Positions 26,709 through 36,154 of a stretch of DNA of 64,000 bases are shown here, piece by piece; position 1 is the stretch's first letter, and every line of letters starts with the position of its first letter. The notes under the pieces are model-generated. The model searched no databases and was not told where the DNA came from. It was given only the letters and a program-made list of their open reading frames with translations. The position numbers were made by a program, and so were the translations under genes. This DNA comes from Pollutimonas thiosulfatoxidans. GTDB lineage: Bacteria; Pseudomonadota; Gammaproteobacteria; Burkholderiales; Burkholderiaceae_B. The DNA lies in NCBI RefSeq assembly GCF_004022565.1, contig NZ_CP022987.1, positions 1,240,001 through 1,304,000 of the forward strand, in the 5' to 3' direction.

Positions 26709-27197
26709 TCAATAAGGTAACCATGCCGCCAGGGACGGCGGCAACAGCAGTTTGATGTGTTGTATGCCCTGCACTACGGGGCCGGACAAGCGGGCTTCCT
26801 GCCACCAGGGCTCGCGAGGCAACTCGGTATAGCCAGCCAGGGAAACCAGCACAACAACGAAGAGCGCTCCGCGCAGCAAGCCGAACACCGCGCCCAGTCC
26901 GTGATCGGCAGGCGTCAGGCCAGTTCGTTTGACCAGGCTGCCCAGCGTGACATTGACTAATCCCACCAATAGCAGCACAACGATGAAGACGGCCCCATAG
27001 GCTGCGGCCGTACGCAACAGCCCGTTGTCTATCCAGGCAGCCAGCCATACCGACACGATCGGCCCCCACCAGATCGCAGCCAGAAAGGCCACGACGTAAG
27101 CAATAAGGGATAAGACTTCCTTGATGAGCCCGCGCAGCAGGCCCAGCAATGCCGACACACAAAGTATGGCCAGCACAAGATAGTCGAAGCTGGTCAC
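26709..27197 (-). CDS. cvpA: CvpA family membrane protein
   Basis: A 162-residue inner-membrane protein with about four hydrophobic segments, beginning FDYLVLAILCVSALLGLLRGLIKEVLS, the CvpA-family N terminus. In E. coli CvpA is needed for colicin V production and bile tolerance; its biochemical role is not settled. The start overlaps the stop of the upstream SPOR gene by 4 nt, and purF follows, the classical arrangement. Confidence 0.92.
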   Translation of the reverse strand: MTSFDYLVLAILCVSALLGLLRGLIKEVLSLIAYVVAFLAAIWWGPIVSVWLAAWIDNGLLRTAAAYGAVFIVVLLLVGLVNVTLGSLVKRTGLTPADHGLGAVFGLLRGALFVVVLVSLAGYTELPREPWWQEARLSGPVVQGIQHIKLLLPPSLAAWLPY

Positions 27198-28045
27198 TTA
27201 GTGGAGATGAAACCGTTGTCGTAACCCAGGGCACGTAAACGAGCTTGCGCAGCTTGCGCCGCATCGCGTGTCGGGAAAGGCCCAACGCGCAAGCGATACG
27301 TGGGCTTGCCGCCCGAGACGGCTTCCTGGACATAGGCGTTGGTGACGCCGGCGCCTACCAGTCGATCGCGGCGGCTCTCGGCATCAGAGGCGGTGCCGTA
27401 AGCGGCGATCTGCAATATATAACTGCCCTTGTTTTCGGTGGCAGTTGCGGTCTGCGGCGGCAAGCGTCCTTCGAGCAGCGCGATGGCCACCGACCCGTCG
27501 TCAGTGCGGGTCTTGGCCGGCGCTTCAGCTTTGGCTTCGGTTTTGGTTTCGGGCTTGTCGGCCGGCTTGGCAGGCGGCGTGGGCTCGGGCTTGGACTCTT
27601 CGACTTGCGGCGCAGGCGTTTCGGTTGGCGCATCGGCGGTCGGGGTTTCGCCAGCTGCCGGGGCCGGGGCTGCGGCCGTTGCCTGGCCGTTTGCTGCATC
27701 AGTTGGCGGCGCCTCGGTCGCGGCGTCCGGCGTACCGTTCGAGGTGTCATCACCCGTCGTGGAGGCTGGAGGAGTAGCCGGTGCCATGGCGAGATTCTGG
27801 CTGGGTTCGGGCGGCACAATAGCCGGCACCACGACAGGCGCGCTGGCCTGCTGCGCAGGATCGGGCGAATCGAACAGCATGGGCACCACGATGACGGCAG
27901 CCAACACCAATGCCAGTGCACCGATCAGCCGACGCCGGGCACGCCCGCGCAATTCGGTGGCCTGGGCTTCACTGGAAAGCGAACTACGAGACGCCGAGCG
28001 GCGTCCGGATCCCGCTTCGGGTTCTTTACGAGAGAACAATCCCAT
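27194..28045 (-). CDS. SPOR domain-containing cell division protein (DedD-like)
   Basis: A 283-residue bitopic membrane protein. A short charged cytoplasmic N terminus (MGLFSRKEPEAG) is followed by one transmembrane helix at about residues 40-57, a long alanine/proline/glutamate-rich periplasmic linker (about 60-200, with the lysine-rich repeat TKTEAKAEAPAKT), and a C-terminal SPOR domain (SYILQIAAYGTASDAESRRD; YRLRVGPFPTRDAAQAA). SPOR domains bind denuded septal glycan, so a role at the division site is likely. The start at 28045 is used; the extension to 28222 runs into folC. Position before cvpA-purF points to DedD. Confidence 0.88.
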   Translation of the reverse strand: MGLFSRKEPEAGSGRRSASRSSLSSEAQATELRGRARRRLIGALALVLAAVIVVPMLFDSPDPAQQASAPVVVPAIVPPEPSQNLAMAPATPPASTTGDDTSNGTPDAATEAPPTDAANGQATAAAPAPAAGETPTADAPTETPAPQVEESKPEPTPPAKPADKPETKTEAKAEAPAKTRTDDGSVAIALLEGRLPPQTATATENKGSYILQIAAYGTASDAESRRDRLVGAGVTNAYVQEAVSGGKPTYRLRVGPFPTRDAAQAAQARLRALGYDNGFISTK

Positions 28046-28094
28046 GGAGCAAAAACCTATCTTGAAAACAAGCCGGCCATGAGGCTTGTTGGAA

Positions 28095-29507
28095 CTATGT
28101 GGCCTTGCGTCCGAGATGATCCAGAATCGGACCGACGGTCGCAAACGATCCAAACACGAGAATTCTATCATTCTCGGTGGCCTGATTTTGCGCGGCAACA
28201 AACGCCAGCAACGGATCGTCATGAGTGGTAACGCTGACCGCTTCGGCGTTTACCGGGGCGACGGCAGCCGCACGCACACCGGGCTTGCCTGACGGCGCGG
28301 CGGGTTCTGGCACGCGCCGCGCTTCCGTGCTGGTTTCTTCCAGGGTGCTCCGCCCCGTGGTCGCGGCGACAGCCTGGCGAACAATGCCGGCCAGTTCGTT
28401 GGCAGGTGTACCGCGATGGCCGGGAAGGCCGGCGCAATACCAGCGGTCCACGCGCGTTGCCAGCCGGGCCACCACCCCCGCGATGTCTTTATCGTGCAGC
28501 ATGCCCACCACCGCGTGGGTATGCGGGAAATAACCCATGCTGTCCAGGTTCTGGCCCAGGGCAGCGGCCGCATGGGGGTTGTGGGCCACGTCCAGAATAA
28601 TGGTGGGTGTGCCTGGCAATATTTGCAGACGAGCGGGCAAGGCGACTTGCGACAAGCCTATGCGCACGGCCTGCTGCGGCACAATAAGCGTATTGCGCAG
28701 GGCCTCAAGGGCGGCGAGTGCGGCAGTGGCATTCAGCAACTGATTGGCGCCCCGCAATGACGGGTAAGCCAGGCCGCTGCGCCGCTGCGCCCGGCCGCCA
28801 TAGGCCCACTGAAGGCGGTCGCCGGAGTAATTGAAATCTTTGCCGAAGCGCCACAGGTCGGCCCCGATCTGGCTGGCGTACTCGACGAGCGTGTCAGGCG
28901 GCACCGGGTCTGCGCATACGGCAGGCTTGCCGGAGCGGAAGATATGCGCCTTCTCCAGGCCGATCTTCTCGCGCGTATCGCCCAGGTATTCGGTGTGGTC
29001 GATGTCCACGCTGGTAATAATGGCGCAGTCGGTATCCACCAGATTGACAGCATCCAGCCGCCCGCCCAAGCCGACTTCAAGCACTGCGACATCCATGCTT
29101 TGGGCTTCGAACAGCAGCAGCGCGGCCAGGGTGGTGTACTCGAAGTACGTCAAGGTGGTGTCGCCACGCAACTGCTCTATCTTGTGCAACTGGGCCACGA
29201 TCTGCTCGTCCGTGGCGAAATCGCCGTTCAGGCGTATGCGCTCGTTGAAGTCCACCAGGTGTGGCGAGGTATACAGGCCCACCTTGTAGCCTGCCGCCAG
29301 CAAGATCGCCTCCAGCATGGCGCAGGTGGAACCCTTGCCGTTGGTGCCGCCCACGGTGATCTTGACAAATGGCATGGTCATGCCAAGTTTGTCCGCCACA
29401 GTGCGTATCCGTTCCAGGCCCAGGTCAATGGACGTACGGTGCAGGGTTTCGAGGTAGTCCAGCCACTGCGGCAAAGTGGCGGATGCGCCAGGCGAAAGAG
29501 AAGTCAT
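28095..29507 (-). CDS. folC: Bifunctional folylpolyglutamate/dihydrofolate synthase
   Basis: FolC adds glutamate to dihydropteroate and to folates. The 470 residues include GGTNGKGSTCAMLEAIL (ATP site), LYTSPHLVDFNERI, VLEVGLGGRLDAVN, TSVDIDHTEYLG and ILDVAHNPHAAAAL. The protein is longer than the usual 420-430: about 40 low-complexity residues (about 384-424) rich in Ala, Pro, Thr and Glu sit in the C-terminal domain before ENDRILVFGSF. folC next to dedD-cvpA-purF is standard. Confidence 0.95.
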   Translation of the reverse strand: MTSLSPGASATLPQWLDYLETLHRTSIDLGLERIRTVADKLGMTMPFVKITVGGTNGKGSTCAMLEAILLAAGYKVGLYTSPHLVDFNERIRLNGDFATDEQIVAQLHKIEQLRGDTTLTYFEYTTLAALLLFEAQSMDVAVLEVGLGGRLDAVNLVDTDCAIITSVDIDHTEYLGDTREKIGLEKAHIFRSGKPAVCADPVPPDTLVEYASQIGADLWRFGKDFNYSGDRLQWAYGGRAQRRSGLAYPSLRGANQLLNATAALAALEALRNTLIVPQQAVRIGLSQVALPARLQILPGTPTIILDVAHNPHAAAALGQNLDSMGYFPHTHAVVGMLHDKDIAGVVARLATRVDRWYCAGLPGHRGTPANELAGIVRQAVAATTGRSTLEETSTEARRVPEPAAPSGKPGVRAAAVAPVNAEAVSVTTHDDPLLAFVAAQNQATENDRILVFGSFATVGPILDHLGRKAT

Positions 29508-29520
29508 GAATAAATAGCGT

Positions 29521-29562
29521 CAAAAAACGTAGCGGCAGGTGCTGATGTTAGCACCTGCCGCT
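29521..29562 (-). terminator. Rho-independent terminator after lpdA
   Basis: On the minus strand AGCGGCAGGTGCT (29562-29550) pairs perfectly over 13 bp with 29543-29531 around a 6-nt loop, followed by ACG and a run of six T (29527-29522). It ends the aceE-aceF-lpdA transcript just before folC. Confidence 0.85.
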
Positions 29563-29596
29563 GGGCCGACCGCGTGTAGCCATACGCCTTGCGGCG

Positions 29597-31441
29597 TTAT
29601 TTCCGTCGTGGCGGAGGAAGATCGGTGCAAGTGCCTTCGGCCACTTCCGCAGCCATGCCTATGGACTCGCCCAATGTCGGGTGGGGATGTATGGTTTTAC
29701 CGATATCGACGGCATCTGCGCCCATCTCAATGGCAAGGGCCACCTCGCTGATCAGGTCGCCGGCATGGGTACCCACTATGCCTCCGCCCAGAATCCGCTT
29801 GGTTTCGGCATCGAACAAAAGCTTGGTGAAGCCCTCGTCGCGACCATTGGCAATGGCGCGTCCGGACGCTGCCCAGGGGAACAGGCCTTTTTGGATGGCG
29901 ATGCCTTCCTTGCGGGCTTCGTCCTCGGTCAGGCCGACCCATGCGACTTCCGGGTCTGTGTAGGCCACCGAAGGAATGACCCGGGCGTCAAAGAAGCTTT
30001 TTTGTCCGGCTATGACCTCGGCGGCAACATGACCCTCGTGCACAGCCTTGTGCGCCAGCATGGGTTGGCCAACGATGTCGCCGATGGCGTAGATGTGCGC
30101 CACGTTGGTGCGCATCTGCTTGTCCACTTCGATATAGCCGCGATCCGTAACCTGCACGCCGGCCTTGTCCGCGGCCAGGGTCTTGCCGTTGGGCGTGCGC
30201 CCGACCGCTTGCAGGACCAGATCGTAGCGCTGCGCTTCCTTGGGCGCCTTGGCGCCTTCGAAACGCACCCAGATGCCGTCGTCCTTTGCTTCGGCGCCGA
30301 CGGTCTTGGTGTCCAGCATGATCTGGTCAAACCGCCGGGCGTTCATTTTCTCCCAAACCTTGACCATGTCGCGATCCGCGCCTTGCATCAGGCCGCTTTG
30401 CATCTCGACCACGTCCAGGCGCGAGCCCAGTGCGGAGTACACCGTGCCCATCTCCAGGCCGATGATGCCGCCACCGACGATCAACATTTTCTTGGGGATA
30501 TTGGCAAGCAACAGCGCGCCGGTTGAATCCACAATGCGGCTGTCTTCAGGGAAGAATGGCAGCTTGACCGACTGGCTGCCCGCCGCGATGATGGCCGACT
30601 TGAACTTCACGGTTTGAGCCGATCCGTCGTCCGCCGTGACCGTCAAGTGATAGGGATCGGCAAATTGGCCTTTGCCGGTCACGACCTTGACCTTGCGTGC
30701 CTTGGCCATGCCGGCCAGGCCGCCCGTAAGCTTGCCCACGACCTCGTCCTTGTGGGCGCGCAGCGCGTCCAGATCGATCTCGGGCTTGTTGAACTTGATG
30801 CCATGCGCCGCCAGCGACTGTGCCTCTTCCAGCACTGCCGCGGTGTGCAGCAAGGCCTTGGAAGGTATGCAACCGACGTTCAGGCAAACGCCGCCCAGCG
30901 TGGCGTAGCGTTCGACCAGCACCACCGACAAGCCCAAATCGGCGGCGCGGAATGCAGCGGAATAGCCGCCAGGGCCAGCGCCCAGCACCAGCACGTCGCA
31001 TTCGGCGTCGGCCGTCCCCGCGTATGACCCGGCAGCAGACGCCGCAGCGGCAGCAGGCGCGGCCGATTTTTCGGCGGTGTCGGTGCTGTGGGCAGCGGCT
31101 TTCTGCTCGAGCTTCTGCTCTGTCTTGGGTTCTGGCTTCTGCTCCGCCTTGGGCTCGGGCTGCTTGCCGGCAGACTCGTCCGAAGCAGCACCGTCGCCTT
31201 CTGCAGCCGCTTCGAGCCGGACCATGGGGGTGCCTTCAGTGACCTTGTCGCCTACCTTGACCAGGACAGCACTGACGACACCGCCTCTGGCAGCCGGTAT
31301 CTCCATGGAAGCCTTATCGGATTCCACAGTGATCAGGCTTTGCTCCGGCTTGATGGTGTCGCCTGCCGCCACCAGAACCTCGATGACTTCGACCTCGGAA
31401 ACATCGCCAATATCCGGTATGTTCAGTTCGTTTGTGCTCAT
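29597..31441 (-). CDS. lpdA: Dihydrolipoamide dehydrogenase (E3) with N-terminal lipoyl domain
   Basis: E3 of the pyruvate dehydrogenase complex reoxidises dihydrolipoyl groups with FAD and NAD+. The 614 residues comprise a lipoyl domain (about 1-80, lipoylated Lys in ESDKASMEIP), a Glu/Lys/Pro-rich linker with repeated EQKPEPK-like units (about 90-140), then the flavoprotein: FAD site VLGAGPGGYSAAF, redox disulfide GGVCLNVGCIPSK, and C-terminal IHPHPTLGESIG with the catalytic His-Glu. It is the last gene of the operon, 9 bp after aceF. A lipoyl-bearing E3 is typical of beta-proteobacteria and Neisseria. Confidence 0.96.
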   Translation of the reverse strand: MSTNELNIPDIGDVSEVEVIEVLVAAGDTIKPEQSLITVESDKASMEIPAARGGVVSAVLVKVGDKVTEGTPMVRLEAAAEGDGAASDESAGKQPEPKAEQKPEPKTEQKLEQKAAAHSTDTAEKSAAPAAAAASAAGSYAGTADAECDVLVLGAGPGGYSAAFRAADLGLSVVLVERYATLGGVCLNVGCIPSKALLHTAAVLEEAQSLAAHGIKFNKPEIDLDALRAHKDEVVGKLTGGLAGMAKARKVKVVTGKGQFADPYHLTVTADDGSAQTVKFKSAIIAAGSQSVKLPFFPEDSRIVDSTGALLLANIPKKMLIVGGGIIGLEMGTVYSALGSRLDVVEMQSGLMQGADRDMVKVWEKMNARRFDQIMLDTKTVGAEAKDDGIWVRFEGAKAPKEAQRYDLVLQAVGRTPNGKTLAADKAGVQVTDRGYIEVDKQMRTNVAHIYAIGDIVGQPMLAHKAVHEGHVAAEVIAGQKSFFDARVIPSVAYTDPEVAWVGLTEDEARKEGIAIQKGLFPWAASGRAIANGRDEGFTKLLFDAETKRILGGGIVGTHAGDLISEVALAIEMGADAVDIGKTIHPHPTLGESIGMAAEVAEGTCTDLPPPRRK

Positions 31442-31450
31442 GGGCGGGTC

Positions 31451-33175
31451 CTATAGCGCAATGCGCCGGAAGTCGGCCAGCAGGCCGCTTAGGTAGGCAT
31501 TGAAGCGGGCTGCGGACGCGCCATCGATGACGCGGTGGTCGTACGACAAGGACAAGGGCAGCATCAAGCGCGGCTTGAACTTCTTGCCGTCCCAGACGGG
31601 CTCGTGGGAGGCGCGCGAAACGCCCAGTATGGCGACTTCGGGCGCGTTGATGATGGGCGTGAACGAGGTGCCGCCTATGCCACCCAAGGATGAGATGGAA
31701 AAGCAGCCGCCTTGCATCTGCGCCGGCGACAACTTGCCGTCGCGGGCTGCCTTGGCCAGGACGGCGGTTTCCGATGCGATCTCAAGTATGCCCTTCTTGT
31801 CGGCGTCGCGTATGACCGGAACCACCAGGCCATTGGGCGTGTCTGCGGCAAAGCCGATGTGGTAGTACTGCTTGAGAACCAGGTTGTCGCCATCGAGCGA
31901 AGCATTGAACTCGGGGAATTTCTTGAGCGCAGCCACCACAGCCTTGATCAGGAAAGCCAGCATGGTGACCTTGATCCCGGCCTTCTCGTTCTCCTGGTTC
32001 AGAGTTTGGCGCAATGCCTCCAGGTCCGTGATGTCGGCTTCGTCATTGTTTGTGACGTGCGGAATCATGACCCAATTGCGATGCAGGTTGGCGCCCGAAA
32101 TTTTCTTGATGCGGGACAGCGGCTTGGTTTCGATCTGGCCAAACTTGGCGAAATCGACCTTGGGCCAGTCCAGCACACTTAGTCCGCCTTGGCCGGCAGC
32201 CGCGGCGCCCGCTTTGGTGGTGCCGCCTGCCAAGGCCTGCTTGACGTACTGGCGCACATCATCTTTCGTGATGCGGTTCTTTCGGCCCGAACCTTGTACC
32301 GAGGCCAGGTTGACACCCAGCTCGCGTGCGAACTTGCGGACCGAGGGCGATGCATGCGGCAGGTTGCGCGCAGGCACATCAGCTTCAGAAAAAGATTCGG
32401 TGGGAGAATGGCGCTCGGGAGGTACGGACGCAAGCTTGGCATCTGTGGAAGGCTGTTCAACTGGCTGCTCAGCCTCTTTTTCCTTGCCATTGCCCTTGTC
32501 GCCTGCCGGAGTGGCGGGCGCGGGCGCCGCCGCCTTGGCCGGGGCGGCTGCTGCAGCGGTCTTAAGTTCCAGAATGTTGCTGCCCTGGTTGACCTTGTCG
32601 CCCACCTTGACGTTGATGGCTGTTACCACGCCTGCCTGCGACGACGGAACTTCCATGGAAGCCTTGTCGGACTCGACAGTGATCAGGCTTTGCTCCGCAG
32701 CGACGGTGTCGCCCACAGCCACCAAAACCTCGATGACTTCCACATCGGTGGCATCACCGATGTCTGGAACAGACACAGTCACCGTGCCGCCTGAACTGGC
32801 GGGCTCGGTGTCGGCTGCGTCTGCCGGTTGTGGGGCCGCTGGTGCCGCGGCCTGGTCTTGCGTTGGGGCCTCTTTGGCGGGCGCTGGGGATTTATCACCC
32901 TGGCTGTCCGGCGCCTTCTCGGCAACGGCTGCCTGCTCGGGCTCGACCGTCAGGATCACCGAACCTTCCTTGATCTTGTCACCGACCTTGACCTTCAGCG
33001 AAGCAATCCGCCCGCCTTGTGGCGCCGGAATCTCCATGGAGGCCTTGTCGGACTCGACAGTGATCAGGCTTTGCTCGGCCTGGATGGCATCGCCTTCAGC
33101 GACCAGCACCTCGATGACTTCCACCTCGCTGAAGTCGCCAATGTCGGGGACCTTGATGTCTATGGTATTGCTCAT
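31451..33175 (-). CDS. aceF: Dihydrolipoamide acetyltransferase (E2 of pyruvate dehydrogenase)
   Basis: E2 forms the core of the complex and transfers acetyl groups to CoA. The 574 residues have two lipoyl domains (about 1-78 and 118-195, each with ESDKASMEIP or ESDKASMEVP), alanine/proline linkers, a peripheral-subunit binding domain (SPSVRKFARELGVNLASVQGSG split as SPSVRKFARELG and VNLASVQGSG), and the catalytic domain ending SYDHRVIDGASAARF with the HxxxDG motif. It lies between aceE (14 bp) and lpdA (9 bp). Confidence 0.96.
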   Translation of the reverse strand: MSNTIDIKVPDIGDFSEVEVIEVLVAEGDAIQAEQSLITVESDKASMEIPAPQGGRIASLKVKVGDKIKEGSVILTVEPEQAAVAEKAPDSQGDKSPAPAKEAPTQDQAAAPAAPQPADAADTEPASSGGTVTVSVPDIGDATDVEVIEVLVAVGDTVAAEQSLITVESDKASMEVPSSQAGVVTAINVKVGDKVNQGSNILELKTAAAAAPAKAAAPAPATPAGDKGNGKEKEAEQPVEQPSTDAKLASVPPERHSPTESFSEADVPARNLPHASPSVRKFARELGVNLASVQGSGRKNRITKDDVRQYVKQALAGGTTKAGAAAAGQGGLSVLDWPKVDFAKFGQIETKPLSRIKKISGANLHRNWVMIPHVTNNDEADITDLEALRQTLNQENEKAGIKVTMLAFLIKAVVAALKKFPEFNASLDGDNLVLKQYYHIGFAADTPNGLVVPVIRDADKKGILEIASETAVLAKAARDGKLSPAQMQGGCFSISSLGGIGGTSFTPIINAPEVAILGVSRASHEPVWDGKKFKPRLMLPLSLSYDHRVIDGASAARFNAYLSGLLADFRRIAL

Positions 33176-33189
33176 GTGCTGTCCCCCCT

Positions 33190-35901
33190 TCAGGCGTGAT
33201 GCGGATTGGCTTTATCAGGATTGATGCCATACTTTTTGATGGCTTCAGTCAGCTTGGCAACCGGCACCTGGCCTTCGTCAGCCAGCGCACGCAAGGCGGT
33301 CAGCACAACGAAGTGGCGATCGACTTCAAAGTGCTCGCGAAGCTTGTAGCGGAAGTCGGAACGGCCAAAGCCATCTGTGCCCAGCACGCGGAAGTCGCGC
33401 CCCTTGGGGATAAACGGACGTATCTGGTCGCCGAATGCCTTGATGTAGTCCGTTGACACAACGATAGGTCCTGTGGTGTCTTGCAGCTGTTGGGTTACAT
33501 AGGGCAATTGCGGCTGCTTGTCTTCCGGATGCAGCAGGTTGTAGCGCTCGCAATCGAGGCCGTCGCGGCGCAGTTCGGTAAAGCTGGTCACGCTCCAGAC
33601 ATCCGAGCCCACGCCCCAGTCGTTCTGCAGCAGCTCTTGCGCGGCCAGCACCTCGCGCAAAATGGTGCCAGACCCCATAAGCTGTACCCGCTTCTTGGTG
33701 TCTTTTCCGACCGAGCGGAACTTGTACATGCCACGAATAATGCCTTCTTCGTCGCCCTCCTTCAGGCCGGGCTGGGCATAGTTCTCGTTCATTACCGTGA
33801 TGTAGTAAAAAACGTTCTCTTGGTTTTCGACCATGCGCCGCAGACCATCCTGGATGATGACGGCCAGCTCGTGCCCGAACGTGGGGTCGTACGAGATGCA
33901 GTTGGGAATTAGCGCCGACATCATGTGGCTATGGCCGTCTTCGTGCTGCAGACCTTCGCCATTAAGGGTGGTACGGCCGGCCGTGCCGCCCAGCAGGAAG
34001 CCGCGAGCCTGCATGTCGCCAGCCGCCCAGGCAAGATCGCCAATGCGCTGGAAGCCAAACATTGAATAATAAATATAGAAGGGGATCATGATGCGGTTGT
34101 TCGTCGAGTACGACGTTGCCGCAGCCATCCACGAGCTGAACGCGCCCGCCTCGTTGATGCCTTCCTGCAATAGTTGCCCGCTTTCGATCTCGCGGTAATA
34201 CATCACCTGGTCTTTATCGACCGGTGTGTACTTTTGCCCTTCGGGAGCGTAAATGCCAATCTGGCGGAACAAGCCTTCCATACCGAAAGTACGCGACTCG
34301 TCGGCCAGTATCGGCACCACGCGCGGACTGAGCTCTTTGTCGCGCAAGACCTGATTAAGGATGCGGACGAAAGCCTGAGTGGTGGATATTTCGCGCCCTT
34401 CGGACGTGGGTTCCAGCACGGCCTTGAAGGATTCCAGGGCCGGCGCCTTGAAATGCTCGTCTGCCTTGACGCGGCGACGGGGCAGATAGCCGCCCAATGC
34501 CTGGCGCCGTTCGTGCAGGTATTTCATTTCGGGCGAGTCGTCTGCCGGCTTGAAATACGGCAGCGATTCGATCTTGTCGTCCGGCACAGGGATATTGAAG
34601 CGGTCGCGGAATTCGCGCAGCGCGTCGATATCCAGCTTCTTTTGCTGGTGCGTCGGATTCTTGGCCTGGCCGACATGGCCCATGCCGTAACCCTTGATGG
34701 TCTTGGCCAAAATGACTGTGGGCTGACCCTTGTGGTCGGATGCTGCCTTGAATGCCGCGTAGACCTTGTAAGGATCGTGGCCGCCGCGATTCAAGCGCCA
34801 GACATCGTCGTCGCTCATGCGGCTGACCATCTCGAGCAACTTGGGATGCTTGCCGAAGAAATGCTCGCGCACAAATGCGCCGTCATGCGCCTTGTAAGCC
34901 TGGTACTCGCCGTCGACGGATTCTTCCATCACCCGGCGCAAGATGCCTTCCTTGTCGCGGGCCAACAGTGGATCCCAATAGCCGCCCCAGATCAGTTTGA
35001 TGACATTCCAGCCGCTGCCGCGGAAATCGCCTTCGAGTTCCTGGATGATCTTGCCATTGCCGCGCACCGGTCCGTCCAGACGCTGCAGGTTGCAGTTGAC
35101 GACAAAGATCAGGTTGTCCAGTTTCTCGCGCGAGGCGAGGCTGATGGCGCCCAGCGATTCGGGCTCGTCCATCTCGCCGTCGCCGCAAAACACCCAGACC
35201 TTGCGCTTGCTGGTATCGGCCAGCCCGCGGGCATGCAAGTACTTCAGGAAGCGGGCCTGGTAGATCGCCATCAGTGGGCCCAGGCCCATGGACACCGTCG
35301 GAAACTGCCAGAAGTCAGGCATGAGCTTGGGGTGGGGATACGAGGGCAGGCCCTTGCCGTCGACTTCCTGGCGGAAATGATCCAGCTGCTCTTCTGTCAG
35401 GCGGCCTTCCAGATAGGCGCGCCCGTACATGCCCGGCGAGGTATGGCCCTGGAAGTAAACCAGGTCGCCACCGTGATCTTCTGTTTCAGCGTGCCAAAAA
35501 TGATTCTGGCCGCAACCTATCATGGTTGCCAGCGACGCAAACGAGGCGATGTGGCCGCCCAGGTCGCCGCCGTCGGGCGGATTATGACTGTTGGCCTTGA
35601 CCACCATGGCCATTGCATTCCAGCGGACATACGAGCGTATGCGTTCTTCCAGGACAATATTGCCCGGATGCGGCGGCTCCAACCCGGGTGGTATCGTGTT
35701 GACGTAAGCAGTATTGGGAGAGAAAGGAATGTGCGCACCCGAACGGCGCGCCAGATCAATCAGTCGCTCCAGCAGGAAATGTGCACGTTCAGGTCCTTCG
35801 CGATCGAGTACGGCTTCAAGCGCCTCGAGCCATTCTTGCGTTTCAAGCGCATCTTCATCGTTGGCGTTTGCCGCCAGGCTGACTTGATCAAGAGAGGACA
35901 T
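33190..35901 (-). CDS. aceE: Pyruvate dehydrogenase E1 component (homodimeric)
   Basis: E1 decarboxylates pyruvate with thiamine diphosphate and acetylates E2. The 903 residues are the usual length for the homodimeric type. Motifs include GGDLGGHIASFASLA, SPGMYGRAYLEGRL, the ThDP-binding VFCGDGEMDEPES with VVNCN 29 residues later, KTIKGYGMGHVGQ, and the C-terminal FGRSDFRYKLREHFEV. ATG at 35901 is preferred to the TTG at 35904 because AGGAGA sits six bases before it. First gene of the operon, behind a promoter at 36023-36051. Confidence 0.97.
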   Translation of the reverse strand: MSSLDQVSLAANANDEDALETQEWLEALEAVLDREGPERAHFLLERLIDLARRSGAHIPFSPNTAYVNTIPPGLEPPHPGNIVLEERIRSYVRWNAMAMVVKANSHNPPDGGDLGGHIASFASLATMIGCGQNHFWHAETEDHGGDLVYFQGHTSPGMYGRAYLEGRLTEEQLDHFRQEVDGKGLPSYPHPKLMPDFWQFPTVSMGLGPLMAIYQARFLKYLHARGLADTSKRKVWVFCGDGEMDEPESLGAISLASREKLDNLIFVVNCNLQRLDGPVRGNGKIIQELEGDFRGSGWNVIKLIWGGYWDPLLARDKEGILRRVMEESVDGEYQAYKAHDGAFVREHFFGKHPKLLEMVSRMSDDDVWRLNRGGHDPYKVYAAFKAASDHKGQPTVILAKTIKGYGMGHVGQAKNPTHQQKKLDIDALREFRDRFNIPVPDDKIESLPYFKPADDSPEMKYLHERRQALGGYLPRRRVKADEHFKAPALESFKAVLEPTSEGREISTTQAFVRILNQVLRDKELSPRVVPILADESRTFGMEGLFRQIGIYAPEGQKYTPVDKDQVMYYREIESGQLLQEGINEAGAFSSWMAAATSYSTNNRIMIPFYIYYSMFGFQRIGDLAWAAGDMQARGFLLGGTAGRTTLNGEGLQHEDGHSHMMSALIPNCISYDPTFGHELAVIIQDGLRRMVENQENVFYYITVMNENYAQPGLKEGDEEGIIRGMYKFRSVGKDTKKRVQLMGSGTILREVLAAQELLQNDWGVGSDVWSVTSFTELRRDGLDCERYNLLHPEDKQPQLPYVTQQLQDTTGPIVVSTDYIKAFGDQIRPFIPKGRDFRVLGTDGFGRSDFRYKLREHFEVDRHFVVLTALRALADEGQVPVAKLTEAIKKYGINPDKANPHHA

Positions 35902-36022
35902 CAACTGTCTCCTGTGTGATGGGCCGGCAGCCGTTGTAACGGAGCCTATGACGGGTTTATACCCGATCCCAGTTTATTTAAGCGCGGGCCAGCTGTGGCC
36001 GGCCTGCCGAGTAGTTAGGCCC

Positions 36023-36051
36023 ATTCTAGGAAAGACCCGGAATATGTTCAA
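36023..36051 (-). promoter_or_regulatory. aceE: Candidate sigma-70 promoter of aceE-aceF-lpdA
   Basis: On the minus strand TTGAAC (36051-36046) and TAGAAT (36028-36023) are separated by exactly 17 nt. Transcription would begin near 36016, giving a leader of about 115 nt before the aceE ATG. The -10 hexamer is the same as that of the rpsB promoter candidate. Confidence 0.5.
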
Positions 36052-36080
36052 GCGAAATTTCATTTTATGATATGACTTTT

Positions 36081-36140
36081 TATAATGTGAAATGTCACTG
36101 CGGCTGTTACGGTCTAAAATGCCGGATGCATAGTGATGCA
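36081..36140 (+). promoter_or_regulatory. Candidate promoter and operator-like repeats before the histidine kinase gene
   Basis: TATAAT at 36081-36086 has only a weak -35 (TTTCAT at 36058, 17-nt spacer). GTGA-AATG-TCAC (36087-36098) overlaps the expected start point, and TGCAT-AGTG-ATGCA (36127-36140) lies 15 bp before the ATG. Either inverted repeat may bind a regulator; neither matches a family I can name. Confidence 0.35.
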
Positions 36141-36154
36141 CTAATGATAGAACC

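Noticed and set aside
27500..27860. Tandem repeat or CRISPR-like region in the SPOR gene
   Set aside because: The repetition is irregular Ala/Pro/Glu coding for a flexible linker, without equal repeats or spacers.
31872..33224. 450-residue plus-strand open frame rich in Ser, Ala and Thr
   Set aside because: It is antisense to aceF; its repeats mirror the lipoyl-domain repeats.
34174..35919. 581-residue plus-strand open frame
   Set aside because: It is antisense to aceE and only reflects codon bias.
36087..36098. GTGA-N4-TCAC as a CRP site
   Set aside because: CRP sites need a six-base spacer between TGTGA and TCACA; the spacing here is four.
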